DNA of 64,000 nt from Adiantum capillus-veneris (GCA_014529385.2 CM043966.1:142092211-142156210); one strand, 5' to 3'. Numbered from the stretch's first letter, positions 19,626 through 32,205 are shown. Notes: generated by a model from the sequence alone, not told the origin. Program-made: numbers and translations.

Positions 19626-20483
19626 AAGGCTACGTGCCTTGGGCGAATCTCTCACGTGTAGGAAGGAGTTTTTCTCTCCTGCGCAGATTTTCTCTCTCTA
19701 GAAACAGCAGCGCAGCAGATTTCTCTCTCTTCTCCAAGTACGGCACGTCGACTACCATTAATTACATGCTGAAAACAGGGAATTACAGGTCCAAAACAGG
19801 TGTTTTTGGGCTGTTTTTGGCTAAAAATAGGCCATTTTCTGCATATTCAAGTGTAAAAACAACAAAAACAGGTTTACAGGCTGTCACAGGGCACTTTGGG
19901 AACCCAATTTCACGTTTGGAATTGGGGCTTTCTACCACTTTGCTGAAATTTGTCAAATTTCAGCAATTATTCGCGACAAAACTTGGGGCTTTTGCTAATT
20001 TCAGCAAAAACTACCAAGTTTACTCCTTACAGGTGGAGGTGGCAAAGCTACAGTGGAGAATTGAGCTGTGAGAATTTGGGGTTTTTAAAATTCGGCAAAA
20101 TTTTACTTATGTACTTACATTTGTGGTCAATTTGAGCAGAGAGATTGAGGCTTGTGGAGCCTACATGTGTTTATTCAATTATTTGAGCAACTTTCACTTC
20201 TTATGTGTATTGCCAAATGTACTTTATGCAGTGAAACTGTGGCAAGTACAACATTGGGGTCATTGCAAATGCATTTGGTGATGTATACTTGATGTGAGGT
20301 TGTTCTATGCGTTGAGTTTGACATGCTCAATATGTCATCTTGCTGAAAATTTTACTTTTGAAGTAAATTACAGCATTATATTTGCTCTTGCAGACACTTT
20401 TACAGTGTATATTTGCATTTGCTTTTGCGGTACAGTGATTGTACTTTTTGGCTGAAAATTATCAGTTTTTGTTTTGCCTCATT
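19626..20483 (+). other. copia-1 untranslated leader
   Basis: The leader between primer-binding site and gag start has no supported gene. It is rich in AAAACAGG and TTACAGG motifs (19772-19880), which also recur in the leaders of copia-3 and copia-4. Leaders at this position carry the packaging signal in LTR retrotransposons. Confidence 0.6.
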
Positions 20484-23400
20484 ATGGCTGACACTTCGTC
20501 ATCCTCGGACTCTAAGAGCCTCTTTGAGATCCGTAGGTTTGATGGTACAGGTTTTGATTTGTGGAAGGATCGCATACAGGGCATTCTTTTCTTAAAAGAG
20601 TGCGATGATGCATTGTCTGCAAATAAGCCAGAGGGTATATCAGATGCAGATTGGACTAAGCTTAACAGGAAAGCCATTACTTACATCAAGATGGCTGTGA
20701 CTGATGATATCCTTGTTGACATCAAGGGACTTGACACAGCTATGGCTGTGTGGGATAAGCTTAAAGCAACTTATGAGAATACGACTCCTGTAAATCAGGT
20801 CCATCTCATGAGGAAGCTTGTAAGCTTAGAGCTTGATGAGTCCAAATCTGTCTCTGATCACTTGAATGTTTTTGGTGGGATTTTGAGTCAGTTAAGTGAT
20901 TCAGGTTTGCAGGCTTTTGAGGATGATAAGCTCAAGGCTATCTTTCTACTTCTGACACTGCCAGAGTCTTGGGAAGCATTGGTTGTTTCTTTGAGTAACA
21001 ACTCCAACTTCACCTATGATGGTGTGCGTGGTTCTATCCTCAATGAGGAGATTAGACGCAAGTCAAGTGGGAGTGGTAGTGGATCAGCCTATAATGTGCG
21101 TGGACGCAATGAAAAAAGGAAAAATGTTGCAAATAAGCAAAGAAATCGTAGCAAAAGCAAGGAAAAACAGCAAGACATCACTTGCTATCAATGCGGAAGA
21201 AAGGGACATAAAAAGCCCGATTGTAGGTATTTTAAGAAAGAGCAGGAGCGCAAGAAGCAAATGAATGCAAAAGGCAAGAAAAATGAGAAAGAGGGCAGCT
21301 CTTCCCCTAAGGAAAGTGAGCCTGAAAAGGCAAATGTGATCTCTAGTGTTGTCATTAAAGAGATTGATGAAAATGAAGACACTAGTGATCTTTATGCTGC
21401 ATCTTTAGATCCACATGTCATGACTGTTGAGGATATGCATATCACTAAGCATGATATGATAGATGCTTTGCTTTCTACTCACGATGGCGTGTCACAATCT
21501 TGGATTGTTGACAATGGTGCCTCTTTTCATGTAACTCCCTCTTTGGAGTGTTTTGCCTCATACACTGCAGGAAACCTTGGAAAAGTGTATTTGGGCAATA
21601 ACTATGCTTGTGACATTGAGGCAGTTGGCACCATACACCTGGCACTTGATAATGGCGAGGAACTCACTCTTCATGATGTTAGATATGTGCCTGGTATCAA
21701 GAAGAGTTTGCTTTCAGTTGGGCAGTTGGATAGCAGAGGCTTCTTCACTACATTTGGTGGTGGCATGTGGAAGATCCAAAAGGGATCTATGCTTGTGTCT
21801 AGAGGCAGTAAGAAGGGTACTTTATACTATCTGCATTGCAAGGCATTACCTGGTCGTTTTGTTGCAATTGCAGAAGTGCAATCACACATGGAGCTTTGGC
21901 ATAAGCGTCTTGGACATATGAGTCATAAGGGATTGCAGACTCTTTCCTCCCTTGGTAGGATTGATGTAAAAAGCTCTAAACTTGATTTTTGTGATGATTG
22001 TGTACTTGGGAAGCATGTAAAAGCTTCTTACTCTCATGGAGCCTCTAAAAAGGCTAGTATTTTGGATCTTGTACATTCTGATGTATGCACAATGTCAATA
22101 AAAACTCATGGTGGTTCTCGTTACTTTGTGTCTTTCATTGATGATTGTTCACGTAAGCTATGGGTTTATTTGCTCAAGGACAAGAGTGAGGTTTTGAATG
22201 CATTTAAAAAGTTTTATGCCTTTGTTTGTACTCAAAACGGTTTGAAACTTAAATGCATACGTACAGATAATGGGGGGGAGTATGTTTCTAAAGATTTTAA
22301 TGTTTTTTGTGATGAGAATAGGATTAAAAGGGAGCTCACTGCCCCTTATAATCCATCTTCAAATGGTGTGGCTGAGCGTATGAATCGCACGTTATGTGAG
22401 AAGATTCGGTGCACGGTCTACAACTAATCTCTCGCAACACTTAAAACCGCGGTGCATATATGCAACCGATCTCCACATCGTGCACTTGATGGTGGCATCC
22501 CTGAAGAGGTTTGGTCTGGCAAACCGGCTTCATATGACCACTTGAAAGTCTTTGGTTGTGAATGCTATGTACATGTGCCTGTTGACTTGAGGACCAAACT
22601 CGATATGAAATCCTTGAAAGGCATCTTCTTGGGTTATGGAGATGAAGGTGAAATGGGATATAGAGTTTGGATTCCGGGGTCACATAAGGTAATTCGCAGC
22701 CGGGATGTGGTATTTAATGAACCTAAGCTGCTGAAAAATGTCACATCCTGTGCCTTTGATAAGAAAAAGGTGAAATTTCAGCATGATCAGTCACTTTCAC
22801 AGCCATTTTCTATTGAAAATTCAGCTCCTTTTGATGCTGGTCATGAGGGTCAGCGTGTTATCATTGAGCCAGATGATAATGGACAGCAAGGGGATGCTGA
22901 AATTCAGCCTGAGGGTCAAAATCAGCATGCTGAAAATCAATTACAGCAGGGTATAAATGCTGAAAATCAGCCTCTTATTGATGGGGTTAATGTTCCGCAT
23001 GATGTAGAACCCTTGCCGGTTAATGTAGATCATTGGGTGAGGCGGTCTACACGTGTAAGAAGACAACCAGAGAGGTTTTAGCCCTCTTGGATTGTGTCTT
23101 GTTGACAGATGGGGGAGAGCCTCTTACATACAAAGAGGCCCAGTCATGTGCAGATAAGAGTAAGTGGGAGCTTGCTATGAAATCTGAGATGCAATCATTG
23201 TATGCAAATAATACATGGGAGCTTGTGCCTTTGCCCAAAGGAAGGAAAGCTATTCCTAACAAGTGGGTTTATAAGGTCAAATGTGTTGATGACAAACCCA
23301 AGTACAAAGCACGTCTAGTTGCTAAGGGTTATGCATAGAAGAAAGGCATTGATTTCCAAGAGATTTTTTCACCTGTGGTGAAGATGTCCACTCTCCGTGT

Positions 23401-23945
23401 GCTGTTTGCTTTATGTGCTATCTCGGATTTGGAGCTGGATCAAATGGATGTGATCACTGCTTTCTTACATGGTGACTTGGATGAGGAGCTGTATATGCAG
23501 CAGCCTGAGGGCTTTGTCATTCCAGGGAAAGAGCATTTGGTATGCAAATTGAAACGTAGCTTGTATGGGTTGAAACAATCCCCTAGACAGTGGTACAAGA
23601 AGTTTGATACTTTTATGCTCAACCATGGGTTCAAACGCAGTCATGCAGATCACTGTCTTTACACTAAAAAGGCTGAGGATGGAAGCCTTATTGTGTTGGT
23701 CCTTTATGTGGATGATATGCTACTTGCAAGAAAGCATAGAGAGACATTAGATGCATTGAAGAAAGAGCTGAATTCAGCCTTTTCTATGAAGGATTTGGGT
23801 GCAGCTGAAAATATTTTGGGCATGCGCATTAAGCGAGATAGAAAGAAACGATTGTTGTTTCTATCACAGGACAAGTACATCAAGAAGGTACTTGAACGTT
23901 TTCATGTGGCTGATGCTAAGCCACTTGGTGTGCCTTTACCGCCAC
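20484..23945 (+). pseudogene. copia-1 gag-pol, 5' part
   Basis: ATG at 20484 is chosen because copia-3 and copia-4 start with the same MAxxSSSxDxKSL. The gag region has IRRFDGTGFDLWKDR, then the knuckle CYQCGRKGHKKPDC (about 21183). The protease is WIVDNGAS, with Asn where Ser is usual. GAG-pre-integrase (LWHKRLGHMSHKG...CDDC) and the integrase core follow: HSDVCT, RTDNGGEY and PSSNGVAERMNRT, so D, D and E are all present. RT contains KARLVAKGYA, VDVITAF-like DQMDVITAFLHGDL, LYGLKQSPRQWYKKFD and LYVDDML (about 23705). Breaks are TAA 22425-22427, a frameshift between 23033 and 23081, and TAG 23336-23338. It ends at the gypsy-2 insertion. Confidence 0.9.
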
Positions 23946-25287
23946 TATAACCGGCCTGTACAACGTAGAGGGCGGTACTATTTCAATTACCTGTTAACTT
24001 TACACAGAGCACTGAGAAGGGAAGAGAACACAGTTGCGTCCAGCGACTAGAATGTCACTACGCACACGAGACCGACACCCTGTAGGCCCCAAAGACTGGC
24101 GCCCCTTTCGGTATTTCTTTATTCAAATTAAAGTAGACGATCCGACCACTTCGCACAAGCTTTCACAAAGCTGTCCAAACCTGGCGAGGGCTGAAAACGT
24201 AGGTTTTCGACCTGATTTTGGCAGCATAACGGCACAAAAACCCCTGTAGGTCAAAAGCACCTGTCGGATTCCCTCGCTATCTGGAAGCTTTCTGGCGAGC
24301 TGTCACAGAATTTCAGCAGGCTGTAATTCCCTGTTTTTCACTGCCGGGTGCCCAAAAGCCTGTACACACATCCCAAGGCTCTCACGAGACTCCCCTGGTG
24401 TTTCCTTGCAGTTTAGGTGCGAAACCCTAAACCTGCAGAAAAACACAGCAGGCTGTAATTCGCTGTTTCGGATCGTTTTTAGCGGAGCGAACACGCCTAC
24501 GCGTGTCCCAAGGGCTCCCGCACGCAATGGGACAGTTCCTCTGTGAATTGGACAAGTTTTCACGCTAGAAAACTCTCCGAACTCGCAATCTTTCGCGATG
24601 GAAGTGTGCGTACCTGTGGGGGATTAGCAATTAGCTAATCCGGTTCCTGTTCAGAAGGCTCTTGCCTTGGCAAACGCGCATAAACCCCTAGAACTGTACA
24701 TGTTCAACTGAGTAGCCCATCTAGTGGGGCATTACCATATGTGCCAAAGGGGAGAGAGAGATGCACGAGAGCAAATCATCGCGCTACATGAGACAGAGGA
24801 GAAGGCAAGCTTTCCATTAAAGCTGTAGACCTGCACCCACTACTCACACACACACACACACTGTAGCTCACTTAGAGTAAAAATCAGCCTCCTCTCTCAA
24901 ATTGTGCGTCCCCTCCAGCTGAGGTGTCTTGCAGGCAGCTCTCCTCCTGCCAAGTGTCCAGTTTGCCCCTTTGAGTTAATTCTCTAGTTCCCACTGACTT
25001 ATAAAGTTATAAGTGACTTTCCGAGTGGCCCAGACTTCATTTGGCGCACACAGGCTTCCATACTCATCAGAATTCAGTGCTAACTGGCCCGACCAGTCCC
25101 AGACTGACCGACCTAGACTCCCGATGTGAGAAACCGATTCGGCCGCAACCGTTTCACACTGGCCATACAATGTCCACTTGCACCTTTTCAAGGGTCCCGG
25201 GGAAAACAAGTAAAAATATAAATAAATAAAAATATCTAGTACTTATTTACGGAAGGCAACAGGAAAAATACACCTCCTGGTGACACA
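23946..25287 (-). repeat. 3' LTR of gypsy-2
   Basis: On the minus strand it starts TGTGTCACCAGG after the polypurine tract CAAGGGTGGGG and ends GGTTATA, 1,342 bp. It carries the GGGGCGCC-type core (24085-24119), a (CA)n run near 24843-24860, and a 17-nt string AAAACAGGGAATTACAG (complement of 24321-24337) that also occurs in the copia-1 leader. Confidence 0.85.
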
Positions 25288-25593
25288 CCCCACCCTTGAA
25301 ATATTGCAAGCGACCTCGCTTGCATGCCAATAATACATACAGTATCTCCTGATATCACATATATTCTATGATGGGAATCCAAGATATACATGCTTCCGGA
25401 AATGTAGCGTTGGACGATTAAACAATCCCACCAACCTGGCTATGACACATATATCAAGCATAGAAGTCTTCTAGTGTACTCTCAAGCACAAACTTCTCTA
25501 GCTAAATTCTGTATGGAAAGAGTAGATACATTTGCTTAACTACTCTCTTGAGCATCATGAACCATGCTCTTGCCTTGCTCCAAAAAGTCTACA
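25288..25593 (-). other. gypsy-2 3' untranslated region and polypurine tract
   Basis: About 300 bp of AT-rich sequence separates the pol stop from the LTR. The polypurine tract is the reverse complement of about 25288-25298. I see no other feature in it. Confidence 0.65.
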
Positions 25594-28500
25594 TCAAGTC
25601 ACTGTGGGTTCCATCTGAAAGGCTTCAAGATACAATTGCAATAGCTGAGGTGAATCAAGCAATTCAAACTCTTCCATCCATTTGGCATCCAATGATGGAT
25701 AGTTCTTGAACTTCACCAAATAGCATCTTGCAACTTTTCCTCTAACCTTTCTTTCTTTATGTGCCAATATCTGTTCAGGAACAAGGATTTCATCCAATTC
25801 TTCCACTTCGGGTTGTTCCTCATCAAGCATATTCTCTGGCACATCACCAACAAAGGGTCTTAGAAGGCTGACATGAAAAGCATTATGTATTTTCCAGCCT
25901 TCTGGTAGCTTTAACCTGTAAGCTACATCGCTGATCTTTTCTGAAATCTGAAAAGGACCATAATATCGCATACTGAGCTTAGGAAACAATCGTTCCTTGC
26001 CTTTCCTTTTCCTTAACCTGGCCTTTTCAAAGCGCAAAAGCACCCAATCACCAAGTGAAAATACAAGTTCACGACGGTGACGATCAACAGCTTTCTTTTG
26101 CTTAGCCTGAGTCTTCTCAAGAGCAATCTTTATTTTCCTGTATGTTTCATCCATATCTTACACATACTTGTCTGCCTCAAAAATCTTATCCTTAGTCTGC
26201 AAAATGGGCGGGACTTTCTTCCCTCCTTCCACTATCTCAAATGGTGCCTTACCTGTTGATGTATGCACAGTGTTATTGTAAGCATATTCAACCAATGGAA
26301 GATGGTGTTCCCAAGTTGCCTTGTGCTCTGACACATAACATTTGAGCAGGTCCAGGACAGTAGAATTTGCCTCTTCTGACTGTCCATCAGTTTGCGGATG
26401 TAACGAAGAAGAGAACTTTAGCGTAGTGCCCATGTTCTCAAACAATGCCTTCCAGAAAAGACTCGTCATACGTGGATCCCTGTCACTGACAATTGACTGA
26501 GGCATCCCATGATATTTAAAGATATTGCTCATGAATATCTTGACCATGTGTTGTGGCTTTATCTTCTTCCTAACAGGAATGAAATGGGCCTGCTTACTGA
26601 ACCTACAAATGATAGTCCAAATCCCATCATTTCCTGTTTGCGTCCTTGGAAGATCAAAGATAAAGTCCATTGCTATAATTTCCCATGGCCTATCAGGGAT
26701 CGGCAATGGTTGCAACAATCCCGGTTGCTTTTGTTTGTCAAATTTGACTTTTTGGCATACTAAGCATGATCTTACAAATGTGTCAACATCTTGACGCAAA
26801 GCTGGCCAATAGAAGAATGCCTCAACCCCTTTCACTGTCGCATCAATTCCACGATGCCCAGCATAAGGTGGAGCATGACTTTCCATCAAAATCTTTGGCC
26901 GTAACTGTTTAGTAACGCATAACTTTCCATGCATCATGAGAAAGTCATTCTTAAGCATATAGTGCTCATGATGTTGCCCATCAACAAGCTGGTCATAGAT
27001 CCTTGCAAAATCTGAATCTTCAGCATATTGTGTCTTCATTTCGTCTAGTTCACAATGGTACGGAATTGACACTGCTGAAATTAGGGGCTTTCGTGACAAC
27101 GCATCAGCCACCACGTTCTTTTTCCCTTGCACATGCACAATCTGAAAATGGAACATTGACAATATGTTTGCCCATCGCATGTGCTTCTCAGACAACTTCC
27201 TCTGTGTGAGAAAATATCGCAAGGTTTGATGATCCGTTTGGACAACAAAATCAGCCCCTAGCAGATAGTGTTTCCAACTAGTGAGAGCATGAATTACTGC
27301 CAGCAATTCTTTCTCATAGACTCGCAAGTTCCTTTCAGTCTTCAAAAGAATTCTGCTCTCATATGCGACTACTCGGCCATTCTGCATTAGAACTGCACCA
27401 AGACTATGGCCACACGCATCACACTGAACCACAAAAGGTTTCGAAAGATCTGGCAAAATGATTACCGGATCTGAAGTCAGGTTCTCTTTCAAGTGTTTGA
27501 ACGCTAAAATTTCCTTGGCTGTCCACTTGAAAGTAACTCCTTTTCCTTGCAGTGCATGGAGTGGAGAAGCAATCTCAGCAAAATTTCGGATGAACCTTCT
27601 GTAATAGGAACATAAGCCTAGAAAGCTTCGAATGTCATGTACGGACTTCAAGTCTGGCCATGACCTAATTGCTTCCACTTTAGCGGGATCCATGCGTACC
27701 CCATCCTTTGAAACAATGTGCCCAAGGAAGTGAATTTCTTGCAAAAAGAACTCACTTTTCTTCGCATTGATGAGTAGCCTATTCTTGTGTAGCTCATTGA
27801 AAACTGCGGTCAAGTGATCCCTATGCTCCTCTTCAGACTTTGAGTAGACAATCATGTCATCAAAGAAGGTACCCACGAAGTTTCTATGTGGTCTAAAAAT
27901 TCTGTCCATCATTCTATTAAATGTGGCAGGAGCATTTGTGAGACCAAATGGCATGACAAGAAACTCATAGAGACCAAATGTTGTCCTGAACGCAGTCTTA
28001 TGGACATCTTCTGGTCTAATGCGTATCTGATGATACCCGCTCTTTAGGTCTATTCTTGTAAACAATGACGCTCCCTCAAGCCGATCAAGAATGTCATCTA
28101 TCCTCGGTATGGGGAACCTGTTCTTGATAGTATTCTTATTCAAGGCGCGATAGTCAATGCACATGCGCCATGAACCATCCTTCTTCTGCACTAAGAGTAC
28201 AGGCGAACAAAAAGGGGATGAACTGGGCTGAATCAGCCCCTTCTCTAAAAGCTCGTTGACCTGACCCATAATCTCTTTCTGCTGGGCTGCACTAACCCTG
28301 TATGGTGGTCTATTCGGTGGACTAGAGCCTGGCACAAGATCTATAGTATGATCCTCAGGTCTCTCAGGAGGTAACTCCCCTGGCAAAGAGTCCGAAAAAC
28401 AATCACTGAAACCACTCAAAAAAGTTGACTTGTCTTTATCTAAGGTAGACAAATTAGATACAACTTGAGGTACTTCTTTTGCAAAGATCAAGTACGCAGA

Positions 28501-29403
28501 AAGATGATTCTTTATTACAGATGAAATAGCAGAAGCAGAAACAACTGGAACAGACTCGCCTCTAAGCTTTACATCAAGGACATGAGTCTTTCCTCTATGT
28601 ACAAGGGTAATCTTTTTGTTGTAAGTATCCACCATAGCATGCAACCTGTAACACCATGGGATACCCAGTAATACATCACAGCCCTCAAGTGGCATAATAT
28701 GAAATTCTTCCGCATCCACATAGCTCTGAATGTGCAGACGAAGCTTTCCCAAAATGGGAGTAACAGGCTTTGAATGACCTGGGCATGCCAAACCTGCTTC
28801 CCCTGTCATACCCATCTCCTCTGCACGAATGCCCAACTCTGATGCCAATTCTGGTGATATGAAATTTGCATGGGCTCTTGGATCAAAGAAAACCAGCACT
28901 GTCTGGTCTCTAACTTTGCCCCAAGCTCTGCACAGCTCCGTGGCATCTGTGTTTGGCTGATCTCCAACCAAATCTGGAACAAGTCCTGCACTCGGCTTTG
29001 GCTTCTTCCCTTTATGGTCTGACTTGTCATCCTTATCCTGTGACTTCTTCTGTGGGCACTCATTTGCAAAGTGTCCTTCCTGTTCACAAATGTAGCATTT
29101 CTTGGCCTCCCTAAGAGCTTTCCTTTCTTGAAAAGTTTTGCGAGAAAAATGCCTTTTTTGTCCTTGTCCTCGTTCCGAAGAAGATTTAGACTGCTTCTTG
29201 GACGTATCAGCTTCTTGAGTGGAGGGCTTCTTTGTAGGAGACTCAGAAGGCTTTGCTGCAACATTGCCCTTGGCTGAAAACTGTTTGCCCTGGGCCCCTT
29301 TCTTGTGGCTATTAAATCCATCGGAATCTCCCTTCGACAGATTGTTGGCCACTCTTGCATTCTCTATCAATTGAAACATATTCATGACAGTAGTCTTTGT
29401 GCA
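25594..29403 (-). pseudogene. gypsy-2 gag end and pol (knuckle, protease, RT, RNase H, integrase, chromodomain)
   Basis: In order on the minus strand: zinc knuckle CYICEQEGHFANEC; a protease whose active-site string reads FFDPRAHANFIS instead of D-S/T-G; RT with KKDGSWRMCIDYRALN, RIDLKSGYHQIRI, FGLTNAPATFNRMMD and FFDDMIVYS; RNase H with CDACGHSLGAVL, YEKELLAVIHAL and TDHQTLRYF; integrase with AGHRGID...CLVCQK and AMDFIFDLP, VSDRDPRMTS, HPQTDGQSEEANS; and a chromodomain tail VPEQILAHKER...YLVKFKNYPSLDAKWMEE. One TAA at 26158-26160 splits integrase from the tail. Everything is in the same frame as gag. The enzyme set would support replication and integration, but the stops and the altered protease argue against activity. 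Confidence 0.92.
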
Positions 29404-30615
29404 TTAGTCCCTGATTTTCTTGGGCAATCCGCAACAGTACTTCTCAATTTGTTCTGACAAAGGCACAAACCTGTAAGAGGTGACTTGCAACAGTGCGGCC
29501 CAAAACCGTTTATTGTACTCTTCTAGATCCGCACACTGTTTAGCATTCAACTCGTGCCATTCTGTCATTACATCCACTTCAAAAGTGTTTGTCAACCATG
29601 TAGGCGCAAAAAGTTGTTTGAATTGGACCCACGTTGTTGGGGCTTGACCTTGGTTCAACAATGCGGTCCACCATTGAAGCGCATTCCCTTTCAAGAAAGT
29701 GGCAGCCTTGCGTATCTTTGAAGATTCCGTGAAGTTGCCTCCAGCATAAGCTGCATCGAACTGCTGTATAAAGGTCAAAGCCTTTAATTGGTTCTCAGTT
29801 CCTCTGAAAGTTTCAAACTTCACTCCCTGCCCACCTTCCTTGTAATCCTTAGGCTGACTCAAAGGAGCCACATTATCATAAACAGGTGTTTGTAACAGTG
29901 GTGCTCCATGAGTGTTCATTCCAGCACTCGCATCAACTATTTTCCCTGTCATATCTGCATTTTGTACGTATGGCTGCGAAAAACCAGCCATACCAAATTG
30001 TGTTCCAGGCACTCGAAACTGGTCGTAGGCACCCTGAAAACCTGGTTGGACACCCATGTTCGCGTACATAGGGTTACCCATGCCTGTTTGCATTGTCCCG
30101 AACACATTCCCTGGCATATAACCTGTGGAAGGTCCAGCCATAGCTTGAAACACTGAACCACCTCCAAAATAACCAGGATAAGTATTAGGTAATGGAAGAG
30201 TCTGACGCACAGCGTGTTCATTACTCCCTTGACCATTCACAAACGGTTCCTGTCCAGCTAAAGCAAGCTGCTTTGGATCATTGGACACCGCTAGTTACTC
30301 AACCACATGGGCTTTCCCTCGAGCATCATGAGTCCTCTGCGCATTGGAAATCTCCTTTTCCTGCAACGGCTCAGTCGTGCCCTGTGTAGGAGGCTGAAAA
30401 TCCTGTGTCGGAGCCTGTAAGAACTCCTGCATCCTTGGATTGTTAGCCAACTGCTGAAACATGTCCATGCAGCAACGCAATTGAGTTCTAAACAACCTGT
30501 CCTCTTCTTGAAGAGTTGAAGGAACTTTCTCCGTGCCATGTGAGGAAGATCCCTCTTCAGGTACTTGGTCTCTCTTCTCTGCCATATCGACAAGCTCTGT
30601 GTTGCTTTCACCCAC
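29404..30615 (-). pseudogene. gypsy-2 gag
   Basis: The first part (30615-30295) is Glu/Gln-rich, with KVPSTLQEEDRLFRTQLRC, and ends at a TAA. The second (30288-29404) has a Gly/Met/Pro-rich stretch, then a Retrotrans_gag domain: VKFETFRGTENQLKALTFIQ, FLKGNALQWWTALLNQG, WVQFKQLFAPTW and DLEEYNKRFWAAL. It ends at TAA 29404-29406. Both parts share the pol frame, so the ancestor probably had one long gag-pol ORF. Gag forms the particle that encloses the RNA. Confidence 0.85.
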
Positions 30616-30670
30616 AACAATCCACGCTGCACTTTTTGAAGAAAAAGTGACTATCCCGTCTATGGAACCA
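30616..30670 (-). other. gypsy-2 short leader and putative primer-binding site
   Basis: Only 55 bp separate the 5' LTR from the first open codons. The minus strand next to the LTR reads TGGTTCCATAGACGGG, which starts with the TGG expected of a primer-binding site but is not the common initiator-Met type. The tRNA is not identified. Confidence 0.45.
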
Positions 30671-31868
30671 TATAACCGGCCTGTACAACGTAGAGGGCGG
30701 TACTATTTCAATTACCTGTTAACTTTACACAGAGCACTGAGAAGGGAAGAGAACACAGTTGCGTCCAGCGACTAGAATGTCACTGCGCACACGAGACCGA
30801 CACCCTGTAGGCCCCAAAGACTGGCGCCCCTTTCGGTATTTCTTTATTCAAATTAAAGTAGACGATCTGGCCACTTCGCACAAGCTTTCACAAAGCTGTC
30901 CAAACCTGGCGAGGGCTGAAAACGCAGGTTTTCAACCTGATTTTGGCAGCATAACGGCGCAAAAACCCCTGTAGGTCAAAAGCACCTGTCTAGGACGGAT
31001 TCCCTCGCTATCTGGAAGCTTTCTGGCGAGCTGTCACAGAATTTCAGCAGGCTGTAATTCCCTGTTTTTCACTGCCGGGTGCCTAAAAGCCTGTACACGC
31101 ATCCCAAGGCTCTCACGAGACTCCCCTGGTGTTCCCTTGCAGTTTAGGTGCGAAACCCTAAACCTGCAGAAAAACACAGCAGGCTGTAATTCGCTGTTTC
31201 GGATTGTTTTTAGCGGAGCGAACACGCCTACGCGTGTCCCAAGGGCTCCCGCACGCAATGGGACAGTTCCCCTATGAATTGGACGAGTTTTCACGCGAGA
31301 AAACTCTCCGAACTCGCAATCTTTCGCGATGGAAGTGTGCGTACTTGTGGGGGATTAGCAATTAGCTAATCCGGTTCTTGTTCAGAAGGCTCTTGCCTTG
31401 GCAAACGCGCATAAACCCCTAGAACTGTACATGTTCAACTGAGTAGCCCATCTAGTGGGGCATTACCATATGTGCCAAAGGGGAGAGAGAGATGCACGAG
31501 AGCAAATCATCGCGCTACATGAGACAGAGGAGAAGGCAAGCTTTCCATTAAAGCTGTAGACCTGCACCCACTACTCACACACACACACACACACTGTAGC
31601 TCACTTAGAGTAAAAATAAGCCTCCTCTCTCAAATTGGGCGCCCCCTCCAGCTGAGGTGTCCTGCAGGCAGCTCTCCTCCTGCCAAGTGTCCAGTTTGCC
31701 CCTTTGAGTTAATTCTCTAGTTCCCACTGACTTATAAAGTTATAAGTGACTTTTCGAGTGGCCCAGACTTTATTTGGCGCACACAGGCTTCCATACTCAT
31801 CAGAATTCAGTGCTAACTGGCCCGACCAGTCCCAGACTGACTTACCTAGACTCCCGATGTGAGAAACC
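30671..31868 (-). repeat. 5' LTR of gypsy-2, U3-truncated
   Basis: It matches 23946-25135 closely. Small indels (such as 6 bp near 30990) and scattered substitutions separate the copies. It breaks off at GAGAAACC (31868), where copia-1 coding sequence resumes. Confidence 0.85.
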
Positions 31869-32205
31869 TTTTCTGAGCACTACAGAGGCTGAATATATTT
31901 CAGCCACAGAGGCTTCTAAGGAAGTCATATGGCTTGGTAGGTTGGTCAGGGATTTTGGTCTTCTTGCGCATGCTCCAGTGCTTGGTTGTGATAGTCAGAG
32001 TGCTTCATGCTTGGCTAAGAATGCCATGTTTCATGCTCGTACCAAACACATAGATGTGCGGTACTACTTTATACGACAAGTCTTGGATGATGGTCTTGTC
32101 TCATTGACAAAGATCAAAACACAAGACAACCCTACAGATGTCCTCACTAAAAGTCTTGCAAAGTCTCAACATGAGCATTGCATACTCTTAGTGAGAGTTG
32201 CTTAA
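31869..32205 (+). pseudogene. copia-1 RNase H C-terminal remnant
   Basis: The sequence resumes with LSTTEAEYISATEASKEV, then CDSQSASCLAKN, HARTKHIDVRYYFIR and NPTDVLTKSL, the standard end of Ty1/copia RNase H. The stretch between the last RT residues at 23945 and LSTTEAEY is missing (about 150 codons by comparison with the family). Confidence 0.88.

Larger units (their letters stand above)
23946..31868 (-). mobile_element. gypsy-2: nearly complete chromodomain Ty3/gypsy element
   Basis: A minus-strand element has a 3' LTR at 23946-25287, a coding region at 30615-25594 and a 5' LTR at 30671-31868. The 5' LTR lacks about the first 157 bp of its U3, and copia-1 RT/RNase H sequence is missing next to it, so a deletion removed both. 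By eye the LTRs differ at roughly 2% of positions, fewer than copia-1 or element T. The coding region is a single frame broken by three TAA codons and no frameshift, the best preserved in the window. It lies in the RT of copia-1. Confidence 0.9.

Noticed and set aside
19559-20071. 170-residue open frame spanning the copia-1 primer-binding site
   Set aside because: It starts in the LTR, runs over the primer-binding site and leader, and resembles no retroelement protein; the copia-3 and copia-4 leaders do not conserve it.
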